The position numbers were made by a program, and so were the translations under genes. A stretch of DNA of 64,000 bases from Siderastrea radians (Eukaryota > Cnidaria > Anthozoa > Scleractinia > Rhizangiidae): assembly GCA_964017195.1 (NCBI GenBank), contig OZ024898.1, positions 6,101,482 to 6,165,481 on the forward strand. The letters are read 5' to 3'. This document shows, one piece after another, positions 48,501 to 61,000 of this stretch. Every line of letters starts with the position of its first letter. Position 1 is the stretch's first letter. The notes beneath the pieces were generated by a model, which was given only the letters and a program-made list of their open reading frames with translations, had not been told where the DNA came from and searched no databases.

Positions 48501-51500
48501 CCGCCAGTTGTAACCATCCTTGTTTAGTTTTGGTTTATTATCACTTCTTTGTTGTTTTTCTGCCATAGAAAACTATTATTTTGAGCTTTCCTTCAATGAG
48601 AAAATAATTTTGTCAGATCAGAAAATTAAATGAAAATGCCGTGACATAGTTCCTTTAACATTTTAGTTGGACTTATATTAGCTTAGTATTTCTTCCTAAA
48701 ACCAGATATCGACGAATGCTCTCCAAACCCGTGTGAACACGGAGGAACCTGTACTGATGAGATAAATGATTTCAGTTGCAACTGTGTTCCTGGATATGAG
48801 GGCAAGAATTGTTCCATAAGTAAGTTTGTGAATTTCAAGCCATTTTTGTTTGATTTTGTCAAAAAAGTTTCTACTATATTTAGCATTGTTCTTTCACTAC
48901 TGGGTAGAGTAAACGAAGGTAAAACCACTGATATTTCAGTATATCGTTGCACAAGCTTGCTTGACTAAATTACTTGTCAACAAATAAAAGTTATTTTCCC
49001 TTAACAGTTTAAATTAATCCATTCATTAGGGACCAAAACTAGAATTTCTATGTCTGTTACTAGTATACTGATGTCAGCTGTAGTTTTATATAAGAGAACC
49101 ATAAATAGTAACTCAGCTTCGCAAGGGGCGTAGAGAGACCCCTAGCCTCAGGGGAAGTTTATATCGTCAGAGTATCAGCCATTCGAGGGCAAGGAAAGAG
49201 GTGCTAAGGGAATTCGATACTATCACGTTCATGAAATTTTAAGAGAACAAAAAAAAGCTAAAAATTGCAAACAAACGACGCTACAGCAACTTTTTCAAAG
49301 ACAAAAATATCTGGAAATGTATTCTAGCTCTACAGACGATAATATTTTGCCTAGATGAATTAAAATTTTAACTTAGATTTTCTTTAAAACACCAGATATC
49401 AACGAATGCTCTCCAAACCCGTGTGAACACGGAGGAACCTGTACTGATGAGATAAATGACTACAGTTGTCACTGTGTTCCTGGATACGAGGGCAAGAATT
49501 GTTCCATAAGTAAGCTGGGAATTGCAGGCCATTTTCGTTTTCGTTTTGACAAACGACTTCTACTATTTTAGCAATATTCTTTCCTTGGTGGCATAGAGTA
49601 GCCAAAGTTATTTTATCGTCGAGACCTGATATTAATAAACATATTTCAGTAGATCGTTGCACAAGTTTGCTTCAACACATTATTTGTCAAAACATATTCC
49701 CTGAACAACTTGAATTAATCCACGCATTAATAAGGACAAAAACTATAGTTTCTATGTCTATTATTTTGTCTGTGTCAGCTATACTCATATGTAAGAACCT
49801 TATATATTCATCTTCCGAGATGGCGTGGAGAAAACCCGATCCACAGGCGAGGTTTTTATCAGGCGTTCGAGGGAACGGAATGAGGTGCTATGCATATGGT
49901 CTCCAGAGATCAATGCTGGCAAAAAAGAATTGTATTCCTTCTCTAACGTTTTCAGAAAACAAAAAAAAATATATGAAAAAGACAAAGAAACGACGCTACA
50001 GCAACTTTTCGAACCATTTTAATAGCGTCAAAGCTGAAATTTCTATACTACAGCAGCAGAACTCACATTATGGAATGAAAGTGACACAAAAATATCTGGT
50101 AAAGTCTTACTCCGTTTAGGAAATTTCAGAGAACAAAAAAATCTGAAAATGCAAAGAGACAACGGTACAGCAACTTTTAGCCCCCCCCCCCCCCCCCATG
50201 TAACTTTAAAACCGCTTACGCTATGCGCTATGGCCATCAAATTTGCACAGGATAGCGTACGCGCTAATTCTAACCACTAGAGATACAGTTGTGATGTCAC
50301 TGTGACGTGATACGACGTCATTTGTTTCTCGATGTAATTCACTTAGAAGCTCTAACTGTCTAAAGCAATAAATTTACTGAATACTAAGGATAAGGATAAG
50401 TTAAGGACAATTTATTTAATGTCAGGAACACGGGGAGTGGTTACCCAATCTCCCGAGCCAGGGGCTCATGATACAAGTGTTTGACAGAAGTAAAAAAGAA
50501 ACTAGGAAAAAAGCTAGCTAAAAAACTAAGAACAAATGAATACATATCGAGAAAGCTAGCTAAAATTACACATATCTATATAATTAATTAATCAAGTCAG
50601 AAGGTAATTGATTTAATTAAAATGTATGATTTATGTAAAAACGTATACACATTGGATCAGTGTATATAAAAAAGATAACATCAAAGGCAATTACTACATT
50701 GGCAGCCGATAAAATTCAACTTATTTAAATGTTTGCGAAACGATGACGCATTAGGCGCGTTCTTTACAACTAATGGCAGCTGGCTCCAGATACGAGAAAA
50801 AATGAACTTATACGAACCATGAAAGAATCCTCTATTATAAGAATTTTGTTCAGCGTTTAGCCCTCTACTTCTAAAATTGTATGATGTAACTCGGGGTTTG
50901 AATATATTAGCAATATAACATGAGCCATTTTTCTTAAAACATTTAAAAAATATTATTAAAGATTGTTCTATACGTCTATGTTCTAGTGTATTCATGTCCG
51001 CCATCCTAAGAACTGAAGGAGTAAAAATACTTTTGTTGGGTATGAAGGGCATCTATAATGTATTTTCTGAATGTATGTTTTTGGGAGACATCAATCTCGT
51101 TCCCAGAGTCCGCGTTACCCTAGACCAGCGGTCGGGAACGAGGGACTCTGGGATAAAGCGTTTCGGATCGCATTTTCATTGGCTGAAATCTGAGCATGAG
51201 CAGTTGGACCGGAAGTGAAAGTAGCTGTAATTCGTCCGCAGATTCCCAGATTTGGCCTCCGTTCCTAGGAGCCCGTGTTACCTTTTCCAGCGGAGTCTTG
51301 AGACCAAAATGGCGGACAAAATACCAATGAAAGAGTGAAAGCTTTGCCTGGAGGTGTAGAACTACAGTACGTTTGAAGATGTTGTAATTCCGGCCCTATA
51401 AGACATGCGATAGATTTGTTTGGGGAAAAATCTAAGAACGAGAACTTTTTAAATGTTCTGGAAAAGTTGACCGGATTAGTTTTTGTGTATGGTGACGGAC

Positions 51501-54500
51501 TTCCGAGAAATGAATGTTGCAGCAGCTGTTGTGGTCGTGCAAAACACTTTTCTGAATCTGGGAGCGAGGTTGTTTAAGGACTTGTTTGTGGCTTCACATG
51601 AAAAACAAGAAAGTCCCTTGAGGCTGTAGAGAGGGAAAAAGCCAGTCAGAGTCCGAAGACAGAAGAACAATGACAATCGAAGAGAGGTAAACATCATGCT
51701 ATCGAACTAATGTTATTAACACCTCCCCAGCCATCACAAATTTATCTTTTGAGGCTGGAAGTCCTCAGTGATATAAATAATGCTTTCACTTTTTTAAAAA
51801 TTAGCTTGTTCTGTTTGCATAATCAGTTTTCAAATTCATTTTTTTATACATTCCAAACTGTCCCTTTTCTTATACTTCAAACATATAAAATACACTTACA
51901 ACTTCAAAGTACATGTAACATTAATATAAAATTTATAACACTGTTTATTGCTGATTGCACTTTCGAAGTAAAACAGAACTTTATTTTTTGCTAACAACTG
52001 AACGTTAATTTTTTTCGTTATCTTTTTCCATAGGACAGGTTGTATTCCTGGTCCAAAGACAATCTGAAGGACAAAGAGGTTATGAGGTACTTGGTGTTGG
52101 AAAGGTGTCAGATTCTATCACATCCCATTCACCAGATCTTATTCCTGTTTTTTTTGCTTTAATGTTGAACCTAATAAAGCAGCTGAATTATTCTCTGTTG
52201 GTCAAGTTAGTCTTGTGGCCAAGAACACTAGTAGCAGTCTATGGGAAGAAAATCACTGAAGCACCACCACCTGTAGAGCCCCCATCCCCCGTCTCTGCTA
52301 TTCCTACTAGTTCAAAAGAAAACCGGCGAATGAACTATGTACTTCAGGTCATGTAGCTGAGACTGCTTCTGATGCAGTTGAACGACACAGAGACAGAAGG
52401 TGATGGGGAAAAAAGTCTAAGGAACTGGAAACGTCTCATGTTTTATCTTAGGGCACAGCCTAGGGGCATGAAATATGCCTTTGAGGCTATGCATTTTATA
52501 ACATTTGTCATAGGTCCTTTACAGTGAACACATGGCACATCATATTCTTCATGGTCAGTTTGTGAACCCCAAAGGTGGGCAGGGCAACGATTTGTGTGGT
52601 GCCAATGACCTTTAAATGGAACATGGTCAAGAATGATAAGGGTGTTCTGAAAGCAATATGTGGGAACAAAACTCTCAAAGCAGTTCAAAGATCCACCTCT
52701 TCTAGTTAACTGCTAAACGAAACATCAAAGCAGTATGACAGGGAAAGCAACATTTCCCCAAGTCAGCAAGCCATACTTATACATGTACATCTGATGACAT
52801 CAAAGAAATGATTGAACTTATCAGCAGTCAAAAGCCCTTTGGACATCAGCCAGAAAAGAGTCTTCAAAGCTTCCCTTCCATTTCTAAGAGCCCTTTAGAT
52901 CAGCTGGACATATTTGCTTTGCACTCCTAGTTAACTAAAAACAAGAAATGACTAGAGAGCTAATCCACACAGCTGCGATGGCTCAGGAAGACGAAGAGAT
53001 CATTTCTCTAGATGAAGGATTTGTTTAATCTCAGAAAACATAAATATTAATGTGCATTCCCTAGGGCAGCAGCTTTCTTCACTGTGTTACATCACTATTG
53101 GTATTACTTTAAATTTGTCAACTGAATAAAATTTATATTTTCAGTCCCACAAAATGAGGAATTTCACTTGCATAGTGGATCACATATTGCTGATACAGTG
53201 TACATGAGTACTTTCCACTCTAACTTACAGTGTAATAGGCACTTCACACCAATGAGGCAATTTTTGTGGTGGAGGGGGTGGGGGTGCAATTAAGCCCTAC
53301 TAAACATTCAAAAGGTCCCAATAACAACAACATAAAATTCGCACTGAAATATTACTGTTATTTTTGTTTCCCCTGATGGTTCACATTATGGAGATTCTAC
53401 TGTACATGTCTTCTTGGGAAGGTGTTTCTGAATATTATACTGAAAAAATCTGCAACCATATCTTTACTGTACACTTGTAAGATGGATTCCTTCTTTTGTA
53501 CAGAGATAAGGTCTGGCAAGTGTTCAAGGACCAAAGAAATCATTTCAATCGGAAACCCACTGGACAGGGCCACATTGCGCACAGTGCTTCTCCCAATATC
53601 TTTTTAGAGTTGAAATCTATATTTCTCCATGTCTTGTTTGATTTTAAGTTTGGCCTCAGAAGTAAATAATTGGGAGTTACCCTCATTCTGTTCAGTGAGG
53701 GTCATCTCAGACTCATCTTGAACACTGAGTGCCTCAACCTGTTCAGCTGCATGCACAAGCATACAGTTTTCACACTGACAGCGTAGCCTGTGAAAGTCAC
53801 AGCATGTGTGATCTTGAGGTCGATTGTCTGGAACCTTGTGGTGAAAATGATTTAAAATAATTTTTCTTTTACATTCCTTGGACTGGACATAGGACCGCAT
53901 GGGTTCTGGTATGTTTTTTAAAGGCTTTTGGAATGTCATAATAATAATAAGTGTCAGCCCTAGCTGCAAGGCCATTTCTGCCAGCCCTCCAAACCTCGTG
54001 TATCTTACCCCATTGTGAACAATTCTGTGAATGTCATTGCAGTCAATCCCAATTACAAATGCCACAGTCACAAACAACACACGGTGGCTTGATTTCCCAT
54101 TTACTAGTTCATCTACTATTCTCCTTCTCTCATGCTTGGAATATTGGGCATGATACATGGTAAAAAGTCTGTTCTTTGCTGAAGGCTCTGCTGAAGGGTA
54201 GTATTGGTCTTTGCCCATTTCATTGGAAAATACAGGAAACAGCCTGAAATTGTTTCTAGATTTCCATAAATAAGAGTGAGGGGCATTTCCAGCCTCTTTG
54301 ATTTGAGTTCTGCAACAATTGGCTGCAAAATTCTATCCAATTTGTCATCGCCCCTATCAGGACGTACATGGGAGGTGTAAGTCCTGTTTGGACTACACTC
54401 AACTGTTACTGGGGTGGACAGTCCTAAGGCAGTTACAATGCCACTTTTTGTAGCTGCTGTTGCTGTGCCTGTAAGTGCCAGTAGTGACACTCAGATGGGA

Positions 54501-54789
54501 ACAAATTTGTTAACAGGCTTCTTCTTCCATATGCGGGATGAAATGTAGCCCTTAACAAAAAACAGAAAAGAAGGTATAAATATAAATTTGTGTCCCACGT
54601 GATGTTTAATTTGTAATTATGCAATGACTGAAGTACACCATCCCATAAAATGGTTCATTTCCCATCCATCTTTCTCTTTCCATGGGTTGCTCTTTATTTA
54701 ATCTCTGAAAACATGAGTTGCATGGATGAGAACCTCTCTCTGGGTATTTACGCTTTCTGATTGCTTTCATTTCATAAGCCAGTTATTGT

Positions 54790-54833
<44 letters not shown>

Positions 54834-57800
54834 TTTATTTATGTACGATAAAAGTAAAAGCTGTACAGTCTGTGGGGTCATATGAAAGATTTTAAAAATA
54901 CAATAAATGCCTGACTAAAAAAACTATTGCAAGTTATTAGCCAGTGAGGTACACTGCAGCAAGTTTGTGGTAACAGTCCTTGGATATAAATTACTGAGAA
55001 TGGTTTGATATTTTCTAGCTAGCAGGGAACCAATTAGATATATTCAAGGATGTCTATTTATCAAACAACATGACTTTTTAACGGTTTTGATTGAAAACAA
55101 TAACGCATTCAGTAGGAAATTGGTCTATTCTGATTAGATGGTTTTAATATAAGTACTAAAAACTATTAGCATTTGCAGTGAACATACTCTTCTAAAAATG
55201 TACATTGTACACATGCACACTCAGTTACTTCAAGTTTGAAAACAAAACAACACGACTAGAAGAAAAGATATATTATATAAATACCATTCAAGAACCAAAT
55301 GAGCCTCGTCCACAACAATGGCTTGCACCCTTTCGCTTTACCGGTAAGCATTTTGGTAACATTCTTGTTGTCCACGAATCGAATACTTCAGGGTGCCCAA
55401 ACATCAAACAACATTTCTTGATATCTTCCGGGATGGTGACTTTTCCTCCCCCTTCTTCTTCTCCCACACTTTGTAAGACACACACATTCAACACTCCTTC
55501 CAGTTTTTGCACCTGGTCTCTCATAAACGCGTTCAAAGGCGAAACTACGATAACAACAGAATCTTGCCCCACAGCCGCTTCGAATGTAATCGAACATCGA
55601 AGGTGAAATCGGATAAGCGATTTTCCGAAACCTGTCGGCAATGCCACCAGCACACCTTTTTTCTACACATATAGCTCTTTAATAAGGCATCGTACTGCTC
55701 TGTCATTAACACTTTTATCCCCAATTTTTCCATGGAAAACTCAATTGCCTCGTGGAATAGTGACTCCATTTGGTAAAACCGGATGTGCGAATACCTGACG
55801 CCTGCGCAGTTTGACCGATCACAGGATTCTTGTTTTCCGGTAAACGCTTTATCCCAGAGTCCCTCGTTCCCGACCGCTGGTCTAGGGTAACGCGGACTCT
55901 GGCAACGAGATTGGGGAGACATGAAATTATGCAGATTAATTTCATATTAGAGATAAAATGGCCATTTTGGAGTCCGCCATCTTGGATCCGCCATCTTCAA
56001 TTTATTTAAATTCATCTGCTTCATTTAATAAACGAGAAAATGAAGCCAGTTGATTGTAAAAAGTTTACTAATTAATTAACAACGTCACACATTTAAAATT
56101 TATCGCGTGCGAATAGTGAATTTATCGCGAGAAATCACCTTTTTTACCAGTTAAGTCTGCCATCGTGGATTTCCACGGTTTAAATTCAAGTTTTCCCCAA
56201 ATTAGCACTAAATTCCTTTTTTAGTAAGCGGTTATTCCTAAATAATAAATTGTTGCTACAATTGATGTAAAAATACAAATTCGATTAGAAAACATTTAAA
56301 CAGCAGCGATTAATGCGAGAATCATGATTTTTTAAAAACACAGCTGTCACAAAGCGGTTGCCATGGCAACACCAAGTTTGTTCGACACAAGACACTCATG
56401 CAAAACGTTTCTAGTTAAATTTTAGGAAAACTAACTAAATTTCGTGGTAATAGCGTAAACGGTTACAACATTACACAACTTCAAAAGCCCCCCCCCTCCC
56501 CCCCACTCCCCGGTCTGAGTAGGGTTAACTTGGTTTTTGTTTAAAACTCCAGGTATCGACAAATGCTCTCCAAACCCGTGTGAACACGGAGGAACCTGTA
56601 CAGATGAGAGAAATAATTACAGTTGTGACTGTGTTCCTGGATACGAGGGCAAGAATTGTTCCACAAGTAAGTTTATGAATCGTCTGTCCATCATTTTTTG
56701 CCAGCTTTATAGCTATACTCATACTATAAGAACTTATATAGTTATTTAGCTTTCGAGATAGACTGCTTGCAATCAGTTGCTTGCAGGGAAACGTTTACGA
56801 AAAGCAAAAAGTGTAGAGATTTTCGCCACCTCGTCATGGGAATTTCGTTAACGAAAAGTAAACTACAGCACAAGAATTTCGCAAGGGGAGTTTATGCTTC
56901 GATGGCTACGCCGAAAGAAACACCAAAAAAACTTGCCGCTGTGACTCAACAGGAAACAGAATCGTGTTGGCTTTGCAAGTGTCCTTCAAACTTTGAACAC
57001 TTCTCGGCACATATCGAGTGAGAATTTGTTTAAACTTCCTGGAAGAAGAGGTGTCGAGAAAAATAGTTTGAACAAACTCATCGAGGAAGATGAGGGACTT
57101 GCCGTAGTAAACAATCCGAACTATTCGGCTAGAGTGTGCGAGAAATGAGTCCTGAAAATTTGAAACGCCCAATTCAGACCCGGGGAGGGATTCTCCAGCA
57201 AGAAACCCTCCTGGTCAAAGCTGAAATTCTATCCTACGGTAGCAGAACCACAGTATAGATTGAAAATGACACAAAACTATCTGGTCAAGTCATTTTACAT
57301 CATCAGTTTTACCTTTGCTAAATGCATTCTAGCTCTAGACAACAATTTTTTGCCTAGTTGAATAAATATTTTAACTTACATTTTCTTTAAAACGCCAGAC
57401 ATCGACGATTGCTCTCCAAACCCGTGTGAACACGGAGGAACCTGTACTGACGAGATAAATGACTTCAGTTGTGACTGTGTTCCTGGATATGAGGGCAAGA
57501 ACTGCTCCATAAGTAAGTTTATGAATCGTCTCTAATTTTTTTTACAAAATTGTTGAGATAAAGAATATTTGTTATTTTAACAAAGGTCTTTCAAGCTCTG
57601 CTGAAGACGTGGTAACAACGAGTACACTACAAGCACAGTAATGGTACTTGAGTAACAGTTGTACGAAAAAATAATCCAAATTCTAATTTACCTATATTCC
57701 TGAATCAAGAGGCAACAATTTGTTCCACTTCGGTTCCTGGATTACCTGAAAAGAAACTTAAACCATTTTCCTTTCATGCCGTCAGATATCGACGATTGCT

Positions 57801-57960
57801 CTCCAAACCCGTGTGAGCACGGAGGAACCTGTACTGACGAGATAAATGATTACAGTTGTGACTGCGTTCCTGGACACGAGGGCAAGAATTGTTCCACTAG
57901 TAAGTTTCTAATCTTTGTCATACTCTACGTTTAAAAAATGCATTTAATCGTACCAACAAG

Positions 57961-58016
<56 letters not shown>

Positions 58017-61000
58017 GTCACACGTTCTGTCAAGCTTTTTATGGTTTTAATTACTATTCACTAATACAATCACGCCACGTTCGTGCACTTTATACTGGTA
58101 ATTATAAATCACTATTTATTGTCTTCTGTTACGGTAGCTACAATAAAAAATGTTTATCAAGCCGGAAAATTCTCTTGCATGGAAAATAGGTATTTTTTAA
58201 ATGCATATATTAAGTACTTTGAATTGTGATCTTTTATCAAAGATTGGTCGATCAAGCTTTGCCAAAGGAAGGTCGAATTTATGCCATTTCTTAGCAAACC
58301 GTAGACTAGTTCATAGAATGCCATTACTAGGGTGCATTCTTTTGGGGCTATTCTGGCTATTCTTATTCCGGTTTACGAATAACAGAATATACGGAATTTC
58401 AATTTCGAAAAGAACGCCGCTTCTGAAAACGGAATACCCATGGCTGGGGTGACCTAAGAACTACTACTATGTCCGCGGCCGAGTAGGATTTCCCGCGGCC
58501 AAAAATTTCCCAAAAGAACGCGTATTCTGGCTATTCTGAGTAAACCGTGTTCTTTTCATTCTGTTCATTCTGTTTATTTATGTCATATTTGACATGAATA
58601 GCATTAAAAATTTTCAATTTCCGCCGTTTTTTCATAATTTCTAATTTTTGGTAAAATGCAAGATGGCGGCCATACGACGTCACAGGCCCCCAGCAGCGCT
58701 GCAACCCATAATATATACATCCTACTGTAGAGCACATCAAAGACTTTCTACCAAATGCAAAAATCTCCTAAATATTGAAACACACCAAAAACCCAGGGGA
58801 GGGGCTCCATCAACCCCCCCCCCCCACCCCACTTTGTACCACGGTGGGGGCGTAACTGCACTTGTACATTTGAGGGTTAATAAAGTAACGAAAGGTCTTT
58901 ATCCTTTAAACTTTAACTGAGAAAAGAAAAACCATTTTAGTAGATTGCAGCAACAGCTTTCTAGCTACCTTTCAGTCTTTCTTCCGAAAACACTCTCGTG
59001 ACCCTGTATGTATATCCCGGTTTCGTTCGCTTTGTCAAGAGACATTAATATTTAACATTTTAAATATCTTAATATTTAACATATTTGACATTAATATTTT
59101 TCCTCCGTGTGAACACGGAGGAACCTGTACTGATGAGATAAATGACTACAGTTGTCACTGTGTTCCTGGATACGAGGGCAAGAATTGTTCCATAAGTAAG
59201 TTGGGAATTGCAGGCCATTTTTTTTTTCGTTTTGACAAACGACTTCTACTATTTTAGCAATAATCTTTCCTTGGTGGCATAGAGTAGCCAAAGTTATTTT
59301 ATCGTCGAGACCTCATATTAAAAAACACATTTCAGTAGATCGTTGCACAAGCTTGATTCAACTCATTTTTTGTCAAAAGATATTCCCTGAACAGCTTCAA
59401 TTAATCCACGCATTAATAAGGACAAAAACTGTAGTTTCTATGTCTATTATTTTGTCTGTGTCAGCTATACTCATATGTAAGAACCTCATATATTCATCTT
59501 CCGAGATGGCGTGGAGAAAATCCGATCCACAGGCGAGGTTTTTATCAGGCGTTCGAGGGAACGGAATGAGGTGCTATGCCTATGGTCTCCAGAGATCAAC
59601 ACTAGCAAAAAGAATTGTATTCCTTTTCTAAAGTTTTCAGAAAACAAAAAAATATAAACAAGACAAAGAAACGACGCTACAGCAACTTTTCGAACCATTT
59701 CAATAGCGTCAAAGATGAAATTTCTATACTACAGCAGCAGAACTCACATTATGGAATGAAAGTGACACAAAAATATCTGGTAAAGTCTTACTCCGTTTAG
59801 GAAATTTTCAGAGAACAAAAAAATCTGAAAATGCAAAGAGACAACGGTACAGCAACTTTTAGCCCCCCCCCCCCCCCCCATGTAACTTTAAAACCGCTTA
59901 CGCTATGGCCACCAAATTTGCACAGGATAGCGTACGCGCTAATTCTAACCACTAGAGATACTGTGATGTCACTGTGACATGATACGACGTCATTTGTTTC
60001 TCGATGTAATTCACTTAGAGGCTCTAACTGTTTAAAGCAATAAATTTACTGAATACTAAGGATAAGGATAAGTTAAGGATAATTTATTTAATGTGAGGAA
60101 CACGGGGAGTGGTTACCCAATCTCCCGAGCTAGGGGCTCATGATACAACTGTTTGACAGAAGCGAAAAGAAACTATGAAAAAAGCTAGCTAAAAAACCAA
60201 GACCAAATGAATACATATCGAGAAAGCTAGCTAAAATTACACACATCTATATAATTAATTAATCAAGTCAGAAGGTAATTGATTTAATTAAAATGTATGA
60301 TTTATGTAAAAATGTATACACATTGGATCAGTGTATATAAAAAAGATAACATCAAAGGCAATTACTACATTGGCAGCCGATAAAATTCAACTTATTTAAA
60401 TGTTTGCGAAACGATGACGCATTAGGCGCGTTCTTTACAACTAACGGCAGCTGGCTCCAGATACGAGAAAAATAAGAACTTATACGAACCATGAAAGAAT
60501 CTTCTATTATAAGAATTTTGTTCAGCGTTTAGCCCTCTACTTCTAAAATTGTATGATGTAACGCGGGGTTTGAATATATTAGCAATATAACATGAGCCAT
60601 TTTCCTTAAAACATTTAAAAAATATTATTAAAGATTGTTCTATACGTCTATGTTCTAGTGTATTCACGTCCGCCATCCTATAGCTAAGAACTGAAGGAGT
60701 AAAAATACTTTTGTTGGGTATGAAGGGCATCTATAAGGTATCTTCTGAATCATGATTTTTTAAAAACACAGCTGTCACAAAGCGGTTGCCATGGCAACAC
60801 CAAGTTTGTTCGACACAAGACACTCATGCAAAACGTTTCTAGTTAAATTTTAGTAAAACTAACTAAATTTCGTGGTAATAGCGTAAACGGTTACAACATT
60901 ACACAACTTCAAAAGCCCCCCCCCCTCCCCCCCACTCCCCGGTCTGAGTAGGGTTAACTTGGTTTTTGTTTAAAACTCCAGGTATCGACAAATGCTCTCC

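Larger units (their letters stand above)
51092..55913 (-). mobile_element. TIR element carrying a decayed RecQ-like helicase (4822 bp)
   Basis: Inverted repeats of 72 bp (51092-51163 and 55842-55913) starting CAATCTCGTT, with one mismatch. Perfect 9 bp duplication GGGAGACAT (51083-51091 and 55914-55922). U1 and U2 carry the uninterrupted site TTTTGGAAGACATGAAATTA. Each TIR contains CCCAGAGTCC and GGACTCTGGG and can fold on itself. Coding content is on the minus strand: a RecQ-like helicase and an unassigned Cys/His-rich ORF (52443-52688). Long TIRs, a 9 bp duplication and a helicase fit a helicase-encoding DNA transposon (an Academ-like or Mutator-like affiliation should be tested). No transposase was recognised. 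Confidence 0.85.
47038..57604 (+). repeat. Cassette unit U3 (five EGF exons plus 4.8 kb insertion)
   Basis: Exons a 47219, b 48706, c 49396, d 56553 and e 57399. Interrupted by a 234 bp TTAA element and the 4822 bp TIR element; without the large element and its duplicated 9 bp it is about 5.7 kb. (ATA)7 microsatellite. Confidence 0.88.

Noticed and set aside
52105..52356. 83-residue plus-strand ORF with a Pro-rich stretch in the TIR element
   Set aside because: No domain or homology recognised and on the strand opposite to the helicase; not enough support.
53422..53607. Plus-strand ORF opposite the helicase C-terminus
   Set aside because: Antisense to the helicase region; no independent feature.
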